64,000 nt of DNA from Leifsonia sp. PS1209 (GCF_012317045.1 NZ_CP051154.1:3720001-3784000), one strand, 5' to 3'. Counted from the stretch's first letter, positions 28,096 through 36,181 are shown. A program made the numbers and translations. The notes: a model not told the origin generated them from the sequence alone.

Positions 28096-28713
28096 TCAGT
28101 CGCGGAGGAGCATCCCGCGCCCGGCGTAGAAGCGCTCGAACTCATCGACGGGCAGGGATGCGTCCGCCGCCGTCCGCCCGATGCCGGACGGATTGTGGAA
28201 CGACACGGTCTCCCCGTCGAAGCCGTGCACGAGCACGAGGTGGCCGCCGACCCGCTCGTTGGGCCGGTCCGGGTAGCGGATCTCGGGCGCGACAGACGCG
28301 ATGGCCACGACGCCGGGCGCCACCGCCGAGAAGTGCTCGCGCGCGGTCACCCCCTCGACGACCTCGCCGTCCAGGCCGAACTCGTCGGCGATCCAGGAGA
28401 GGAAGGGGCGGTAGTAGAGGCCGCGGACGGTGTGCTCCTCCGGGACGAGCGCCCCCGCATCCATCGCCCCGTCGATCAGCTCGCGCATCGTCGCGTCGGC
28501 GGCGGACGGCCGCCACACCCTCACAACGGAACGGAGGCAGGCCAGGCCGCAGACGTTGCGCGCCCAGTAGCGGTACTCGTCGGCGGTCGCGTACCCGTCG
28601 AGCATCCAGTCGTGGAAGGCCGCCGGGTCCTCGCCGCGGACGATCAGCGCCTCGTTGCAGCGCGGGTCGCCCCACTGCGACTCGTACGGGAACGACGAAG
28701 CCCGCGGATTCAC
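28096..28713 (-). CDS. C39-like (papain-fold) peptidase family protein
   Basis: The 205-residue protein resembles peptidase_C39_2 proteins: candidate nucleophile Cys in NVCGLACL (near residue 45), His in GGHLVLVHGFDGET, and Asn/Asp in SFHNPSG. There is no signal peptide, so a cytosolic cysteine peptidase or peptidase-like protein is expected. GTG 28713 has GGAGG upstream and avoids overlap with the divergent alarmone synthetase; the frame continues to 28980 but only antisense to that gene. The substrate is unknown. Confidence 0.75.
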   Translation of the reverse strand: MNPRASSFPYESQWGDPRCNEALIVRGEDPAAFHDWMLDGYATADEYRYWARNVCGLACLRSVVRVWRPSAADATMRELIDGAMDAGALVPEEHTVRGLYYRPFLSWIADEFGLDGEVVEGVTAREHFSAVAPGVVAIASVAPEIRYPDRPNERVGGHLVLVHGFDGETVSFHNPSGIGRTAADASLPVDEFERFYAGRGMLLRD

Positions 28714-28736
28714 ACCGCCTCCACAAGGACCGTCGA

Positions 28737-28742
28737 TAGCGT
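28737..28742 (+). promoter_or_regulatory. -10 element TAGCGT, alarmone synthetase gene
   Basis: TAGCGT ends seven bases before ATG 28750, and no ribosome binding site is present, so a leaderless transcript is plausible. Confidence 0.4.
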
Positions 28743-28749
28743 GCTGTAC

Positions 28750-29490
28750 ATGGTTCCGGAGTCCTTTCACGTCGATCACAACGGCCCGCTGCTGTCGTCC
28801 AGGGCCATCGAGGCTCTGCAGAACATCGACCCGGCGACTCTGGATGAGGTGCAGGCGTTCAACACGGACTTCGCGCGGTTCATCATGCCCTACAAGTTCG
28901 GCATCGACGAGATCTCCACCAAGGTGTCGATCCTCCGCGAAGAGTTCGCCGAGCTGCACGACTACAACCCGATCGAGCACATCAACAGCAGGCTCAAGTC
29001 GGCGGAGAGCATCGAGCAGAAGATCGTCCGCAAAGAGTGCGAGCCGTCATTCGACGCGATCAGGGAGGCGATCACCGACATCGCGGGCATCCGGATCGTC
29101 TGCAGCTTCGTCTCCGACGTCTACCACGTGTTCGAGTTGCTCTCCGCGCAGGCGGACGTGAACGTGCTGCGGGTGAAGGACTACATCGCGCACCCGAAGC
29201 CCAACGGCTACAAGAGCCTGCACGCGATCGTCGAGGTCCCGGTGTTCCTGTCCGGCGGGCCGATCGCGGTGCCCGTCGAGGTGCAGATCCGCACGGTCGC
29301 GATGGACTTCTGGGCGAGCCTCGAACACAAGATCTACTACAAGTACGACGGCGAGGTGCCGGATGAGCTGCTGCGCGACCTCACCGACGCCGCCGTGAAG
29401 GCGAACCAGCTCGACATCACGATGGAGAGCCTGCACCGCCAGGTGCGCAACCACGGCGGCAACCAGTACACGCTGCCGATCGCGATCTAG
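28750..29490 (+). CDS. Small alarmone synthetase (GTP pyrophosphokinase, RelQ/YjbM type)
   Basis: The 246-residue single-domain RelA/SpoT synthetase lacks hydrolase and TGS/ACT domains. Conserved blocks are IAGIRIVCSFVSDVY (nucleotide/Mg site), DYIAHPKPNGYKSLHAIV and VPVEVQIRTVAMDFWASLEHKIYYK (catalytic Glu in EVQIRT). It transfers pyrophosphate from ATP to GTP or GDP to make (p)ppGpp in stress such as cell-wall damage. GTG 28741 is an alternative start adding three residues. It is monocistronic and divergent from the C39-like gene. Confidence 0.92.
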   Translation: MVPESFHVDHNGPLLSSRAIEALQNIDPATLDEVQAFNTDFARFIMPYKFGIDEISTKVSILREEFAELHDYNPIEHINSRLKSAESIEQKIVRKECEPSFDAIREAITDIAGIRIVCSFVSDVYHVFELLSAQADVNVLRVKDYIAHPKPNGYKSLHAIVEVPVFLSGGPIAVPVEVQIRTVAMDFWASLEHKIYYKYDGEVPDELLRDLTDAAVKANQLDITMESLHRQVRNHGGNQYTLPIAI

Positions 29491-29502
29491 GCCGCCCGCG
29501 GG

Positions 29503-30414
29503 TCAGTATCCGACGACGCCGGTGAAGTCCGGGGAACCGTCTGCGCGAGCAGGGAGCGGCTGGCCGCTGATGTAGCGCGGCCACTCCAGCCGCAGCCCGG
29601 CGGCGGCGTCGAGGCGCGGGTATGCAGCGGTCGGCGGCACCGGGTGCGGGGTGGTGGATGCGGCGGGTGCTGCTGGTGCTGCGGGCGCAGGTGCGGGTGC
29701 GCGAGCAGCGGGTGGCGCCGACGGGAACGCCTGCGGGGCGAAGGCCGGAGCAGGGGCGGGAGCGAACGCGGTCTGCTGCGGGGCCGCCTTCGGCCCGAAC
29801 AGCGAGTACGTGAGCGGGATCAGGATCGTGCCCAGCGCATCCAGGATCGCCACCACCGCCAGCAGCCGCCAGTACGTCTCGCCGAAGTCCACCGCCGGCA
29901 GCGCAAGCGGCAGCGAGAGGCCGAGCGTCAGCGCACCCACCAGCAGCAGGGTCACAACGGTCACGTTGCTCATCACGGGGCCCGTGAACCGGCGCTGTGT
30001 GTTCAGCACCAGGTGGATGTGCAGCAGGCCGAGCCTGGTCACCGCCACCAGCGCGAACCAGGCGAACGGCTCCCACCACGGGCGGTAGGCGAACGGATCG
30101 TACGGTCCGCCCGCGACCGGCACCCAGATCTTCGCCAGCCCGGCCATCAGCAGGTAGGCGGACGTGATCACGCTGACCACCCCGAACCAGGGAGCGCGCC
30201 GGGCGGAGACGTCCGCGTCGTACCAGGACACCAGCGAGAAGAAGACGAGCAGCGCGATGGTGCCGATGAGCCGCCAGCAGGTCTCGTCGAACCGGCCGAT
30301 GACGACCGCGTACACGCCGACCAGCGCGGCGGCGATGAGCGCGCCGATCACGATGCGGGGCAGCAGATGCCGCACCCAGCCGTACTGTCGAACCTCGTGC
30401 GCCGTAGCGGTCAT
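29503..30414 (-). CDS. Membrane protein with Pro/Ala-rich cytosolic tail
   Basis: The 303-residue product has about six hydrophobic helices within residues 16-205, then a low-complexity Ala/Pro-rich tail (about 210-262) and a short ordered end (LRLEWPRYISGQ, PDFTGVVGY). ATG 30414 has GGGAGG about five bases upstream. I do not recognise the family. The tail looks like an unstructured spacer that may bind other proteins at the membrane. It is convergent with the alarmone synthetase gene (12 bases apart). Confidence 0.7.
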   Translation of the reverse strand: MTATAHEVRQYGWVRHLLPRIVIGALIAAALVGVYAVVIGRFDETCWRLIGTIALLVFFSLVSWYDADVSARRAPWFGVVSVITSAYLLMAGLAKIWVPVAGGPYDPFAYRPWWEPFAWFALVAVTRLGLLHIHLVLNTQRRFTGPVMSNVTVVTLLLVGALTLGLSLPLALPAVDFGETYWRLLAVVAILDALGTILIPLTYSLFGPKAAPQQTAFAPAPAPAFAPQAFPSAPPAARAPAPAPAAPAAPAASTTPHPVPPTAAYPRLDAAAGLRLEWPRYISGQPLPARADGSPDFTGVVGY

Positions 30415-30582
30415 TCCAGCCTCCCGTGCCTCGTATGCCGCTCCGGACATATTGCGCATCCGGAGCACCTTCGGCCGCGAGCCTACCGGCGTCCGGACGA
30501 CAGCGGGAACCGTGCGCGCACGGATCATCGGCACCGGGCGCGCCACGGCGTCCCGGTTCACCCTCCGGCAACCGCGAACCCA

Positions 30583-30588
30583 TACGCT
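30583..30588 (+). promoter_or_regulatory. -10 element TACGCT, leaderless UMF1 transporter gene
   Basis: TACGCT ends exactly six bases before ATG 30595; no Shine-Dalgarno sequence is seen. The hexamer and spacing are the same as at 8377 and 32172. Confidence 0.55.
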
Positions 30589-30594
30589 GAGCAC

Positions 30595-32061
30595 ATGAGC
30601 ACTCCCCCGAGCGCGAACGGCAGCGACGCCGAGCGCGGCAAGCAGCCGGCGCCCGTGAACACCGACGCCCTGGTCACCTCGACCTCTCCGCTGTTCGTGG
30701 ACAGTTCGGCCGAGCGGCGCATCCCGCGTCGTCAAGTGGTGTCGTGGGCGCTGTGGGACTGGGGCGGCGCGGCGTTCAACGCGGTCATCACCACATTCGT
30801 GTTCACCGTCTATCTGACCGGCAGCCTGTTCGTCGACCCCGCCCTCGTCGTCGCCCGGGATGCGGAGACCGACCTCAAAGGACCGGCCCACGCCGCCGTC
30901 ACCGCGGCAGAGGCCCCGCTGTCGAGCGGGCTCGGCTGGGGGCTCGCCATCGCGGGCATCGTGGTCGCCCTGATCGCGCCGGTGCTCGGGCAGCGCACCG
31001 ACGGGTCCGGCAGGCGCAAGCTGTGGCTCGGCATCAACACCGGCGTGGTCGTGGTGATGACCGCGCTGATGTTCTTCGTGGTCGGCGAGCCGAGCTACTT
31101 CCTGTTCGGAGTGGTCCTGGTGGCCGTCGGCACGATCTTCTACGAGATCGCGACGGTCAACTACAACGCGATGCTGGTGCAGGTCTCCACGCCGAAGACG
31201 GTCGGCAGGGTCAGCGGCTTCGGCTGGGGCGCGGGATACCTGGGCGGCATCGTCCTGCTCCTCATCGTCTACTTCGGTCTCGTCACCGGCAACGACGACG
31301 GCACGGGCGGGATGCTCCACGTCACCGAGGATGCCGGCCTCAACATCCGGATCATCGCGCTGATCGCCGCCGCCTGGACGCTGATCTTCTCGCTGCCGGT
31401 GCTCATCGCCGTGCCGGAGATGCCGATCGGCTCCCGCCGTCCGCGCGTCGGGTTCTTCCAGTCGTACGGCGTGCTGGTGCGCGACATCGGGACGCTGTGG
31501 AAGGAGAGCAGGAACACGGTGCTCTTCCTGATCGCGTCCGCGCTGTTCCGCGATGGGCTGGTCGGGGTGTTCACGTTCGGCGGCATCCTCGCCCAAGGCA
31601 CGTTCGGGTTCAGCAGCGGCGACGTCATCATCTTCGCCATCGCGGCCAACGTGGTCGCGGGCATCAGCACCTTCGTGTCCGGCCGGTTCGACGACCGGTT
31701 CGGCGCGAAACCGGTGATCGTCACCTCCCTGGTCGGCCTCGTGATCGCCGGGCTGGCGGTGTTCTTCGCGCACGACCTCGGCGCGACGGCGTTCTGGATC
31801 GGCGGCCTCGTTCTGTGCCTGTTCGTCGGGCCGGCGCAGTCGGCGAGCAGGACGTTCCTCGCGAGGGTCACGCCCGCCGGCCGCGAGGGCGAGGTGTTCG
31901 GGCTGTACGCGACCACTGGACGCGCCGTGTCGTTCCTCGCGCCGCTGCTGTTCGCGACGTTCGTCGCGGTCGGCGGCGCGCAGTACTGGGGCATCCTCGG
32001 GATCGTGCTGGTGCTGGCCGCGGGCCTCGCCCTCCTCATCCCGGTGCGCGCTACGAAGTAA
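30595..32061 (+). CDS. MFS transporter, UMF1/Atg22-like
   Basis: The 488-residue, 12-helix transporter has a 50-residue polar N-terminus. It has the UMF1-family opening SWALWDWGGAAFNAVITTFVF, the GQRTDGSGRRKLWL loop and VGRVSGFGWGAGYLGG in the middle. Bacterial members are uncharacterised; fungal Atg22 exports amino acids from vacuoles. ATG 30595 fits leaderless expression. Its stop overlaps by one base the palindromic element at 32061-32121. Confidence 0.87.
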   Translation: MSTPPSANGSDAERGKQPAPVNTDALVTSTSPLFVDSSAERRIPRRQVVSWALWDWGGAAFNAVITTFVFTVYLTGSLFVDPALVVARDAETDLKGPAHAAVTAAEAPLSSGLGWGLAIAGIVVALIAPVLGQRTDGSGRRKLWLGINTGVVVVMTALMFFVVGEPSYFLFGVVLVAVGTIFYEIATVNYNAMLVQVSTPKTVGRVSGFGWGAGYLGGIVLLLIVYFGLVTGNDDGTGGMLHVTEDAGLNIRIIALIAAAWTLIFSLPVLIAVPEMPIGSRRPRVGFFQSYGVLVRDIGTLWKESRNTVLFLIASALFRDGLVGVFTFGGILAQGTFGFSSGDVIIFAIAANVVAGISTFVSGRFDDRFGAKPVIVTSLVGLVIAGLAVFFAHDLGATAFWIGGLVLCLFVGPAQSASRTFLARVTPAGREGEVFGLYATTGRAVSFLAPLLFATFVAVGGAQYWGILGIVLVLAAGLALLIPVRATK

Positions 32062-32121
32062 TCGAGTCCGAACTCGTTCACGCGACACGCCGCGCTGGGC
32101 GTGAACAACTTCGGACTCGAT
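32061..32121. repeat. Palindromic intergenic element, family member B
   Basis: The 61-nt element has modules of 12, 3, 8, 15, 8, 3 and 12 nt. ATCGAGTCCGAA pairs perfectly with TTCGGACTCGAT and GTTCACGC pairs perfectly with GCGTGAAC; the 3-nt segments form an internal loop and the 15-nt apex is GACACGCCGCGCTGG. It follows the UMF1 gene directly. On the other strand it aligns end to end with element C (32587-32647), with paired changes in the inner stem. Confidence 0.85.
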
Positions 32122-32171
32122 GGATGCGCGCGGGCGGGGAGGCGGGACGACGACGTGGGATGCAGCCGGGA

Positions 32172-32177
32172 TACGCT
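32172..32177 (+). promoter_or_regulatory. -10 element TACGCT, leaderless NUDIX gene
   Basis: TACGCT ends exactly six bases before ATG 32184, as at 8377 and 30583. No ribosome binding site is present. Confidence 0.55.
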
Positions 32178-32183
32178 CGAAGA

Positions 32184-32597
32184 ATGCCGCACCCCGTGAT
32201 CATCGTGTCCGCCGTCGCGTTCGTCAGGGAGGACGGGCACGTGCTCACGGTGCGCAAGCGGGGAACATCCCGGTTCATGCTGCCCGGCGGCAAGCCGGAG
32301 CCCGGCGAGTCCGCGGCTGAGGCCGCGGTGCGGGAGGTGCGCGAGGAGGTGGGCATCCGGCTTGCCATCGACGAACTCCGGCTGCTGGGCGCGTGGGAGG
32401 CCGACGCCGCGAACGAACCGGGCCACACGCTCGACGCGACGGTGTACGCGGCCGACCTCACGGGCGTGCCGGTGGCCGCGGCGGAGATCGCCGAGCTGCG
32501 CTGGTCGGACCCGGCCGACCCGCTGGGCGACCTCGCCCCGCTCCTCCGCGACCGCGTCATCCCCGCGCTCGCGCTGCTCCCCGACGATCGAGTCTGA
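32184..32597 (+). CDS. NUDIX hydrolase
   Basis: The 137-residue protein contains a complete NUDIX box at about residues 34-56 (GGKPEPGESAAEAAVREVRE then EVGI), matching G-x5-E-x7-R-E-x-x-E-E-x-G. It hydrolyses a nucleoside diphosphate linked to another moiety, or cleans oxidised nucleotides; the substrate is not predictable. The last codons lie inside the palindromic element at 32587-32647. It is flanked by related palindromes on both sides. Confidence 0.9.
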   Translation: MPHPVIIVSAVAFVREDGHVLTVRKRGTSRFMLPGGKPEPGESAAEAAVREVREEVGIRLAIDELRLLGAWEADAANEPGHTLDATVYAADLTGVPVAAAEIAELRWSDPADPLGDLAPLLRDRVIPALALLPDDRV

Positions 32598-32647
32598 AGT
32601 TATGCACGCTCGGCGCGGCGTGTCGCGTGCATAAGTCCGGACTCGAT
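32587..32647. repeat. Palindromic intergenic element, family member C
   Basis: The 61-nt element has the same 12-3-8-15-8-3-12 design as element B, in inverted orientation. The inner stem ATGCACGC/GCGTGCAT is perfect, whereas element B has GTTCACGC/GCGTGAAC, so two base pairs changed on both sides. The loop shares GCGCGGCGTGTC with element B. It overlaps the NUDIX stop codon and ends 37 bases before the convergent sigma-factor stop. Confidence 0.85.
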
Positions 32648-32683
32648 GGCTTGGGGGGCCGGGCGGGAGCGGGGCGAGGGCGG

Positions 32684-33961
32684 TCAGGGGGCGCGGAGGG
32701 CGGTGAGCTTGCGGGAGAGGGCGGCGCGCTCGGGGGGTGATGGGCAGGCGGCGTGCGCCTCTTCGAGGGCGGCGATGGCCGCATCCCGTCGGCCGAGGCG
32801 CGTCAGCAACTCGCCTCTGGTGGCCGGAAGCAGGTAGGAGCCCGCGAGGTCGCCGCGCGCGACCATCGCGTCGACGAGAGCGAGGCCCGCTGCCGGGCCG
32901 TCGGACATGGCCACCGCGACCGCGCGGTTCAGCTCGATGACCGGCGACGGGGCCAGCCGACCGAGGGCCTCGTAGAGCAGCACGATGCGTTTCCAGTCGG
33001 TCTCCGCCACCGACGGCGCCACCGCGTGACACTCGGCGATCGCGGCCTGCAGACCGTACGCCCCGAGTCCGCGACCGGCGGATGCGGCGTGCGCGAGAGC
33101 TGCGCGACCACGGAGGATCGCCGCCTGATCCCACAGGCCCCTATCTTGGTCTTCGAGCAGGATCGGCTCGCCCCGCGCATCCATCCTGGCCGGAAAGCGC
33201 GCGGCGGTCAGCTCCATCAGCGCCAGCAGGCCGAACACCTCCGGCTCGGGGGCGAGGCGCACCAGCACCCGCGCCAGCCGCCTGGCCTCGTCGGCGAGGT
33301 CGGTGCGCATCCACGTCTGGCCAGTGGATGCGAACGAGCCCTCCGAGAACACCAGATAGACCACCTGCAGCACCGAGCCGAGGCGTTCGGCGCGCTCGTC
33401 GGGTTCCGGGATCGCGAACGGGACGCGCGCGGCGGCGATGGTCTTCTTCGCGCGGGTGATTCTGGCCTGGATGGTCGGAACCGGCACGAGGAACGCCCGC
33501 GCTATCTCCTCGCTCGTGAGGCCGCCGACGACCCGCAGCGTCAGCGCGATCCGCGCCTCCCGGGAGAGGACGGGGTGGCAGCTGACGAACATGAGCGCGA
33601 GCACGTCGTCGTCGATGGCGTCCGGAGCGAACAGGGCGTCGGCACCCGGCAGCTCCTCCTCCAGGTCGCGGGCGAGGAGCGCATACCGCTCATCGCGGGC
33701 CGCCCTCCTGCGGAACGAGTCGATCGCCCGGCGCCGCCCGACGGTCAACAGCCAGCCGGTCGGCTGCGCGGGGACGCCGTCGACCGCCCAGGAGACGAGC
33801 GCCTCTGCAAGCGCCTCCTGGGCAAGGTCTTCGGCCAGCGCGAAGTCGCCGGTGTAGCGCGCGAGGGCGCCGACGATGCGGGCTGACTCCATCCGCCACA
33901 CCGCCTCGACCGCCGCGCGCGCCGGGGTGGGCGCCGGGGTGGGCGAGCCTGGCGTGCTCAG
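32684..33961 (-). CDS. ECF sigma factor, ECF42-like with C-terminal TPR extension
   Basis: The 425-residue sigma factor has a region 2 (about 20-90: FALAEDLAQEALAEAL, GWLLTVGRRRAIDSFRR), a region 4 helix-turn-helix (about 145-190: GGLTSEEIARAFLVPVPTIQ) and a long C-terminal TPR-like extension (200-425) with LYEALGRLAPSPVIELNRAV, typical of ECF42. The start is uncertain. CTG 33961 overlaps the DGPF-gene stop and keeps the conserved AVEAVWR; GTG 33901 and ATG 33892 are alternatives. The adjacent DGPF/YCII gene is its expected partner, and no anti-sigma gene is present. Confidence 0.87.
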   Translation of the reverse strand: MSTPGSPTPAPTPARAAVEAVWRMESARIVGALARYTGDFALAEDLAQEALAEALVSWAVDGVPAQPTGWLLTVGRRRAIDSFRRRAARDERYALLARDLEEELPGADALFAPDAIDDDVLALMFVSCHPVLSREARIALTLRVVGGLTSEEIARAFLVPVPTIQARITRAKKTIAAARVPFAIPEPDERAERLGSVLQVVYLVFSEGSFASTGQTWMRTDLADEARRLARVLVRLAPEPEVFGLLALMELTAARFPARMDARGEPILLEDQDRGLWDQAAILRGRAALAHAASAGRGLGAYGLQAAIAECHAVAPSVAETDWKRIVLLYEALGRLAPSPVIELNRAVAVAMSDGPAAGLALVDAMVARGDLAGSYLLPATRGELLTRLGRRDAAIAALEEAHAACPSPPERAALSRKLTALRAP

Positions 33962-34377
33962 AGCTGCCCGGTCTGCTCGCGCCAGGCGCGTTCCTTCTGG
34001 ATCCACTCGTTGTCCTGGGGGAACTCGTCGATCGACGGCACACGGCGGATCTCGATGATGCTGCCGGACGTCATCGGCGCCCGCTTCGCCCACTCGACGG
34101 CCTCCTGCACAGAGGCGACGTCGAGGATGTAGTAGCCGTTGAACAGCTCGCGCGTCTCCCCGTACGGACCGTCGGTGACCACCGGCGCCTCCCCGGTGAA
34201 GTCGACGACCACGCCCTCGCTCGGGTCGGCGAGACCCTCGGCGGCCAGCAGCACGCCGGCCCGGATGAGCTCGTCGTTGAACCGGCCCATCGCATCCAGG
34301 ACCTCGGTGAAGTCGACGTTCGCGAAAGCCGCCGCAGCAGCCTCGGTGGGCCGCAGGATGAGCATGTACTTGGACAT
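33958..34377 (-). CDS. DGPF/YCII domain protein, ECF42 partner
   Basis: The 139-residue protein has the YCII/DGPF fold: MSKYMLILRP N-terminus, the motif VVTDGPYGETRE with DGPY at residues 69-72 in place of DGPF, then GYYILDVAS. AAGGAG lies about eight bases before ATG 34377. Such proteins are nearly always encoded next to ECF42 sigma factors and are thought to be targets of the sigma factor. Their activity is unknown. The stop overlaps the sigma gene start region. Confidence 0.88.
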   Translation of the reverse strand: MSKYMLILRPTEAAAAAFANVDFTEVLDAMGRFNDELIRAGVLLAAEGLADPSEGVVVDFTGEAPVVTDGPYGETRELFNGYYILDVASVQEAVEWAKRAPMTSGSIIEIRRVPSIDEFPQDNEWIQKERAWREQTGQL

Positions 34378-34425
34378 TGGGTGTTCTCCTTGATCTGAGG
34401 TCGCTCTTCGACCTTTGCACCCAGA

Positions 34426-34453
34426 GGTCGAACGGCGCGAGCCCCGATCGACA
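34426..34453 (-). promoter_or_regulatory. Candidate ECF42-dependent promoter
   Basis: On the minus strand, TGTCGA (34453-34448) is followed after 17 bases by CGACC (34430-34426), about 49 bases before the DGPF gene start. TGTCGA and CGA(C/T)C are the -35 and -10 elements I recall for ECF42 in Streptomyces. Autoregulation of the pair is therefore likely. Confidence 0.6.
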
Positions 34454-34514
34454 TGAATGCGGGGAGATTTCGGAATTTCTTTTGCGCGCTGGGGTGGGAA
34501 GCGGGCGTCGGCGG

Positions 34515-35246
34515 TCAGTCGCGCGGCCACGCCCGCACGAACCGGGCGAACAGGTCCGCGAACTCCCGCGCCTCTTGCGGCGTGAACGTCGCGAGGGCCT
34601 GCTCCACCGCCGAGCGCCGGTGGGTGCGCACCTCGCCGATCTGCTTGCGTCCCGCGGCGGTCAACTGGATGAGGGTGCGCCGCGCATCCGCCGGATCGGT
34701 GACCCTGCTGACGAGTCCGCGATCGACCGCCTCCTGCACGAGCCTGCTCGCGCGCGGTTGGTCGACGCCGATGGCGGGCGCGAGGGTGCTGATCGAGTAC
34801 GTCGTGCCGTCTCGCTCGGCCGCTTCGAGCACGTCGAGCATCCGGAAGCGGGCGGCGCGTCCGAGTGAGCCGTCGGGGCGGCCGCGGCGTCCGGGACCCG
34901 GACGACCGGAGTCGCCGAACGCGGGGAAGCCGGGGAAGGGGCCTGCGCCAGTACCCGGCTCCTGATCGCCACCACCGTGTTCGCCATGTTCACCGTGGTC
35001 GTGCGTGCGCGGGTCGTGGTGGTCGCCGTGGCCGCCCCAGCCCGGGCTGCCGTGGGCGCTGCGGCCGAAGCCGTCCTGCCACGGCGGGCGTCCGGGCATC
35101 CCGTGGCTGGGCGGGCCTCCGTGCATCCGACGCCGCGACTGGTCGTGGCGCACGGCCATCAGCGACTGCTCGACGAGCGCGACGATGTCCGCATCCTGCG
35201 AATCGGATTCGGGGGCTTGACCATCCATTTCCATGTATGTAATCAT
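34515..35246 (-). CDS. MarR-type regulator with Gly/His-rich insertion
   Basis: The 243-residue protein starts with a short helix (about 18-40) that would be helix 1 of a MarR fold. It continues with a disordered Gly/Pro/His-rich insertion (about 41-128, ten His between 42 and 90), then a winged helix (129-200: YSISTLAPAIGVDQPRASRL, DPADARRTLIQLTAAG) and a C-terminal dimerisation helix. Ordinary MarR proteins are about 150 residues, so the insertion is unusual. ATG 35246 with AGG upstream is chosen; ATG 35234 and 35228 are in frame. It is divergent from a second His-rich MarR-like gene. Confidence 0.8.
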   Translation of the reverse strand: MITYMEMDGQAPESDSQDADIVALVEQSLMAVRHDQSRRRMHGGPPSHGMPGRPPWQDGFGRSAHGSPGWGGHGDHHDPRTHDHGEHGEHGGGDQEPGTGAGPFPGFPAFGDSGRPGPGRRGRPDGSLGRAARFRMLDVLEAAERDGTTYSISTLAPAIGVDQPRASRLVQEAVDRGLVSRVTDPADARRTLIQLTAAGRKQIGEVRTHRRSAVEQALATFTPQEAREFADLFARFVRAWPRD

Positions 35247-35270
35247 ACACCTGCTTGTAACAGTACATGC
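35234..35270. promoter_or_regulatory. AT-rich operator region between divergent MarR-type genes
   Basis: TGTATG-TAAT-CATACA (35234-35249) is a 6-bp-arm inverted repeat spanning the minus-strand start codon. TGTA-ACAG-TACA follows about ten bases later. Both are AT-rich islands in a GC-rich surrounding and are good candidates for binding of one or both MarR-type proteins. Confidence 0.6.
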
Positions 35271-35289
35271 AATAGGAAAGGGTTCGACA

Positions 35290-36132
35290 ATGAACACCCA
35301 CACGAATTCACACACCACCCCGCCGGCCTACTGGTTCGGCGTCATCGAGCACGAGCTCCGCCACCGGATGCGCGACGAGCTCTCCGACTTCGACCTCCGC
35401 CGCGGAAGCTGGCGCATCCTCAGCACGATCGCCGACGGCGCCACCAGCGTCGACGAGGTCGCCGCTGCCCTCCCGCCCCGCCGTGGACGGGCAGGCCGAG
35501 ACAACCGAGGCAGCAGAGGCCGCATGCCGTTCGGCGGCACGCGCGGCTGGAACGGCCGCGGCGAGTCCCGGCGGGACAGCGACGGGCACGGACGCTTCGG
35601 CGACCACCCCCGATTCGCCTCCGACAGCGAGCGCGCCGCCTTCTGGGAGGAACGCCGTCAGCGCTTCGAGGAGCTGCGCGCACAGCGCCACGGGGAGCAC
35701 CCGCACCGTCCCGGCCCGTTCGCCGATGGCCACCCGCGCCCGCACGACCACAACGGCGAGCACCCTCACGGTGACCACCACCCGCACGGGGAGCACCCGC
35801 ACGCTCACGGCGAGCACCCCCACCACCACGACCACCCCCGCAAGCACCACTCCCCCGCCTCCCGCGTCGAGTCGACCATCGCCGATTTCGCGGAGCGCGG
35901 ATGGGTCACCCTGTCCGGCGAGCGCAACGAGCGCGTCGAGCTGACCGAGGCCGGGCGTGCGGCGTACGAGTCGGCGCTGGCGCGCATCCAGGGAGTCCGG
36001 GATGCGGTGACCGCCGGCATCGCGGAGGAGGACTACACGACCACGCTCCAAACGCTCGAAGCGATGGCCCGCAACCTCGGCTGGCGCGAGCGCCCCGCCC
36101 AGGACGGTCAGCCGTCCGACGCGGCGGAGTGA
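35290..36132 (+). CDS. MarR/PadR-like regulator with long histidine-rich insertion
   Basis: The 280-residue protein has an N-terminal half (10-62) like the first helices of a winged-helix regulator (YWFGVIEHELRHRMRDELSD, ILSTIADGATSVDEVAAAL). An insertion of about 125 residues follows and contains 21 His between residues 134 and 187, mostly as HGEHPH-type repeats. The wing and dimer helices (192-265: ADFAERGWVTLSGERNERVE, LTEAGRAAYESAL) come last. ATG 35290 has GGAAAGGG upstream. The His array suggests binding of Zn2+, Ni2+, Cu2+ or Co2+; that is inference. It is divergent from the related gene at 34515. Confidence 0.78.
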   Translation: MNTHTNSHTTPPAYWFGVIEHELRHRMRDELSDFDLRRGSWRILSTIADGATSVDEVAAALPPRRGRAGRDNRGSRGRMPFGGTRGWNGRGESRRDSDGHGRFGDHPRFASDSERAAFWEERRQRFEELRAQRHGEHPHRPGPFADGHPRPHDHNGEHPHGDHHPHGEHPHAHGEHPHHHDHPRKHHSPASRVESTIADFAERGWVTLSGERNERVELTEAGRAAYESALARIQGVRDAVTAGIAEEDYTTTLQTLEAMARNLGWRERPAQDGQPSDAAE

Positions 36133-36150
36133 GCACCGTGACCACGCGGG

Positions 36151-36181
36151 CGCGCCCCGGTTCCCCAGGGACCGGGGCGCG
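36151..36181. terminator. Perfect hairpin terminator
   Basis: CGCGCCCCGGT (36151-36161) pairs with ACCGGGGCGCG (36171-36181) over 11 bp around a 9-nt loop, 18 bases after the stop of the His-rich regulator, and is followed by a short T-containing stretch. Confidence 0.85.

Noticed and set aside
30415-32088. Minus-strand extension of the 29503-30414 membrane protein to 32088
   Set aside because: The upstream part is antisense to the UMF1 gene and low complexity; a strong ribosome site marks ATG 30414.
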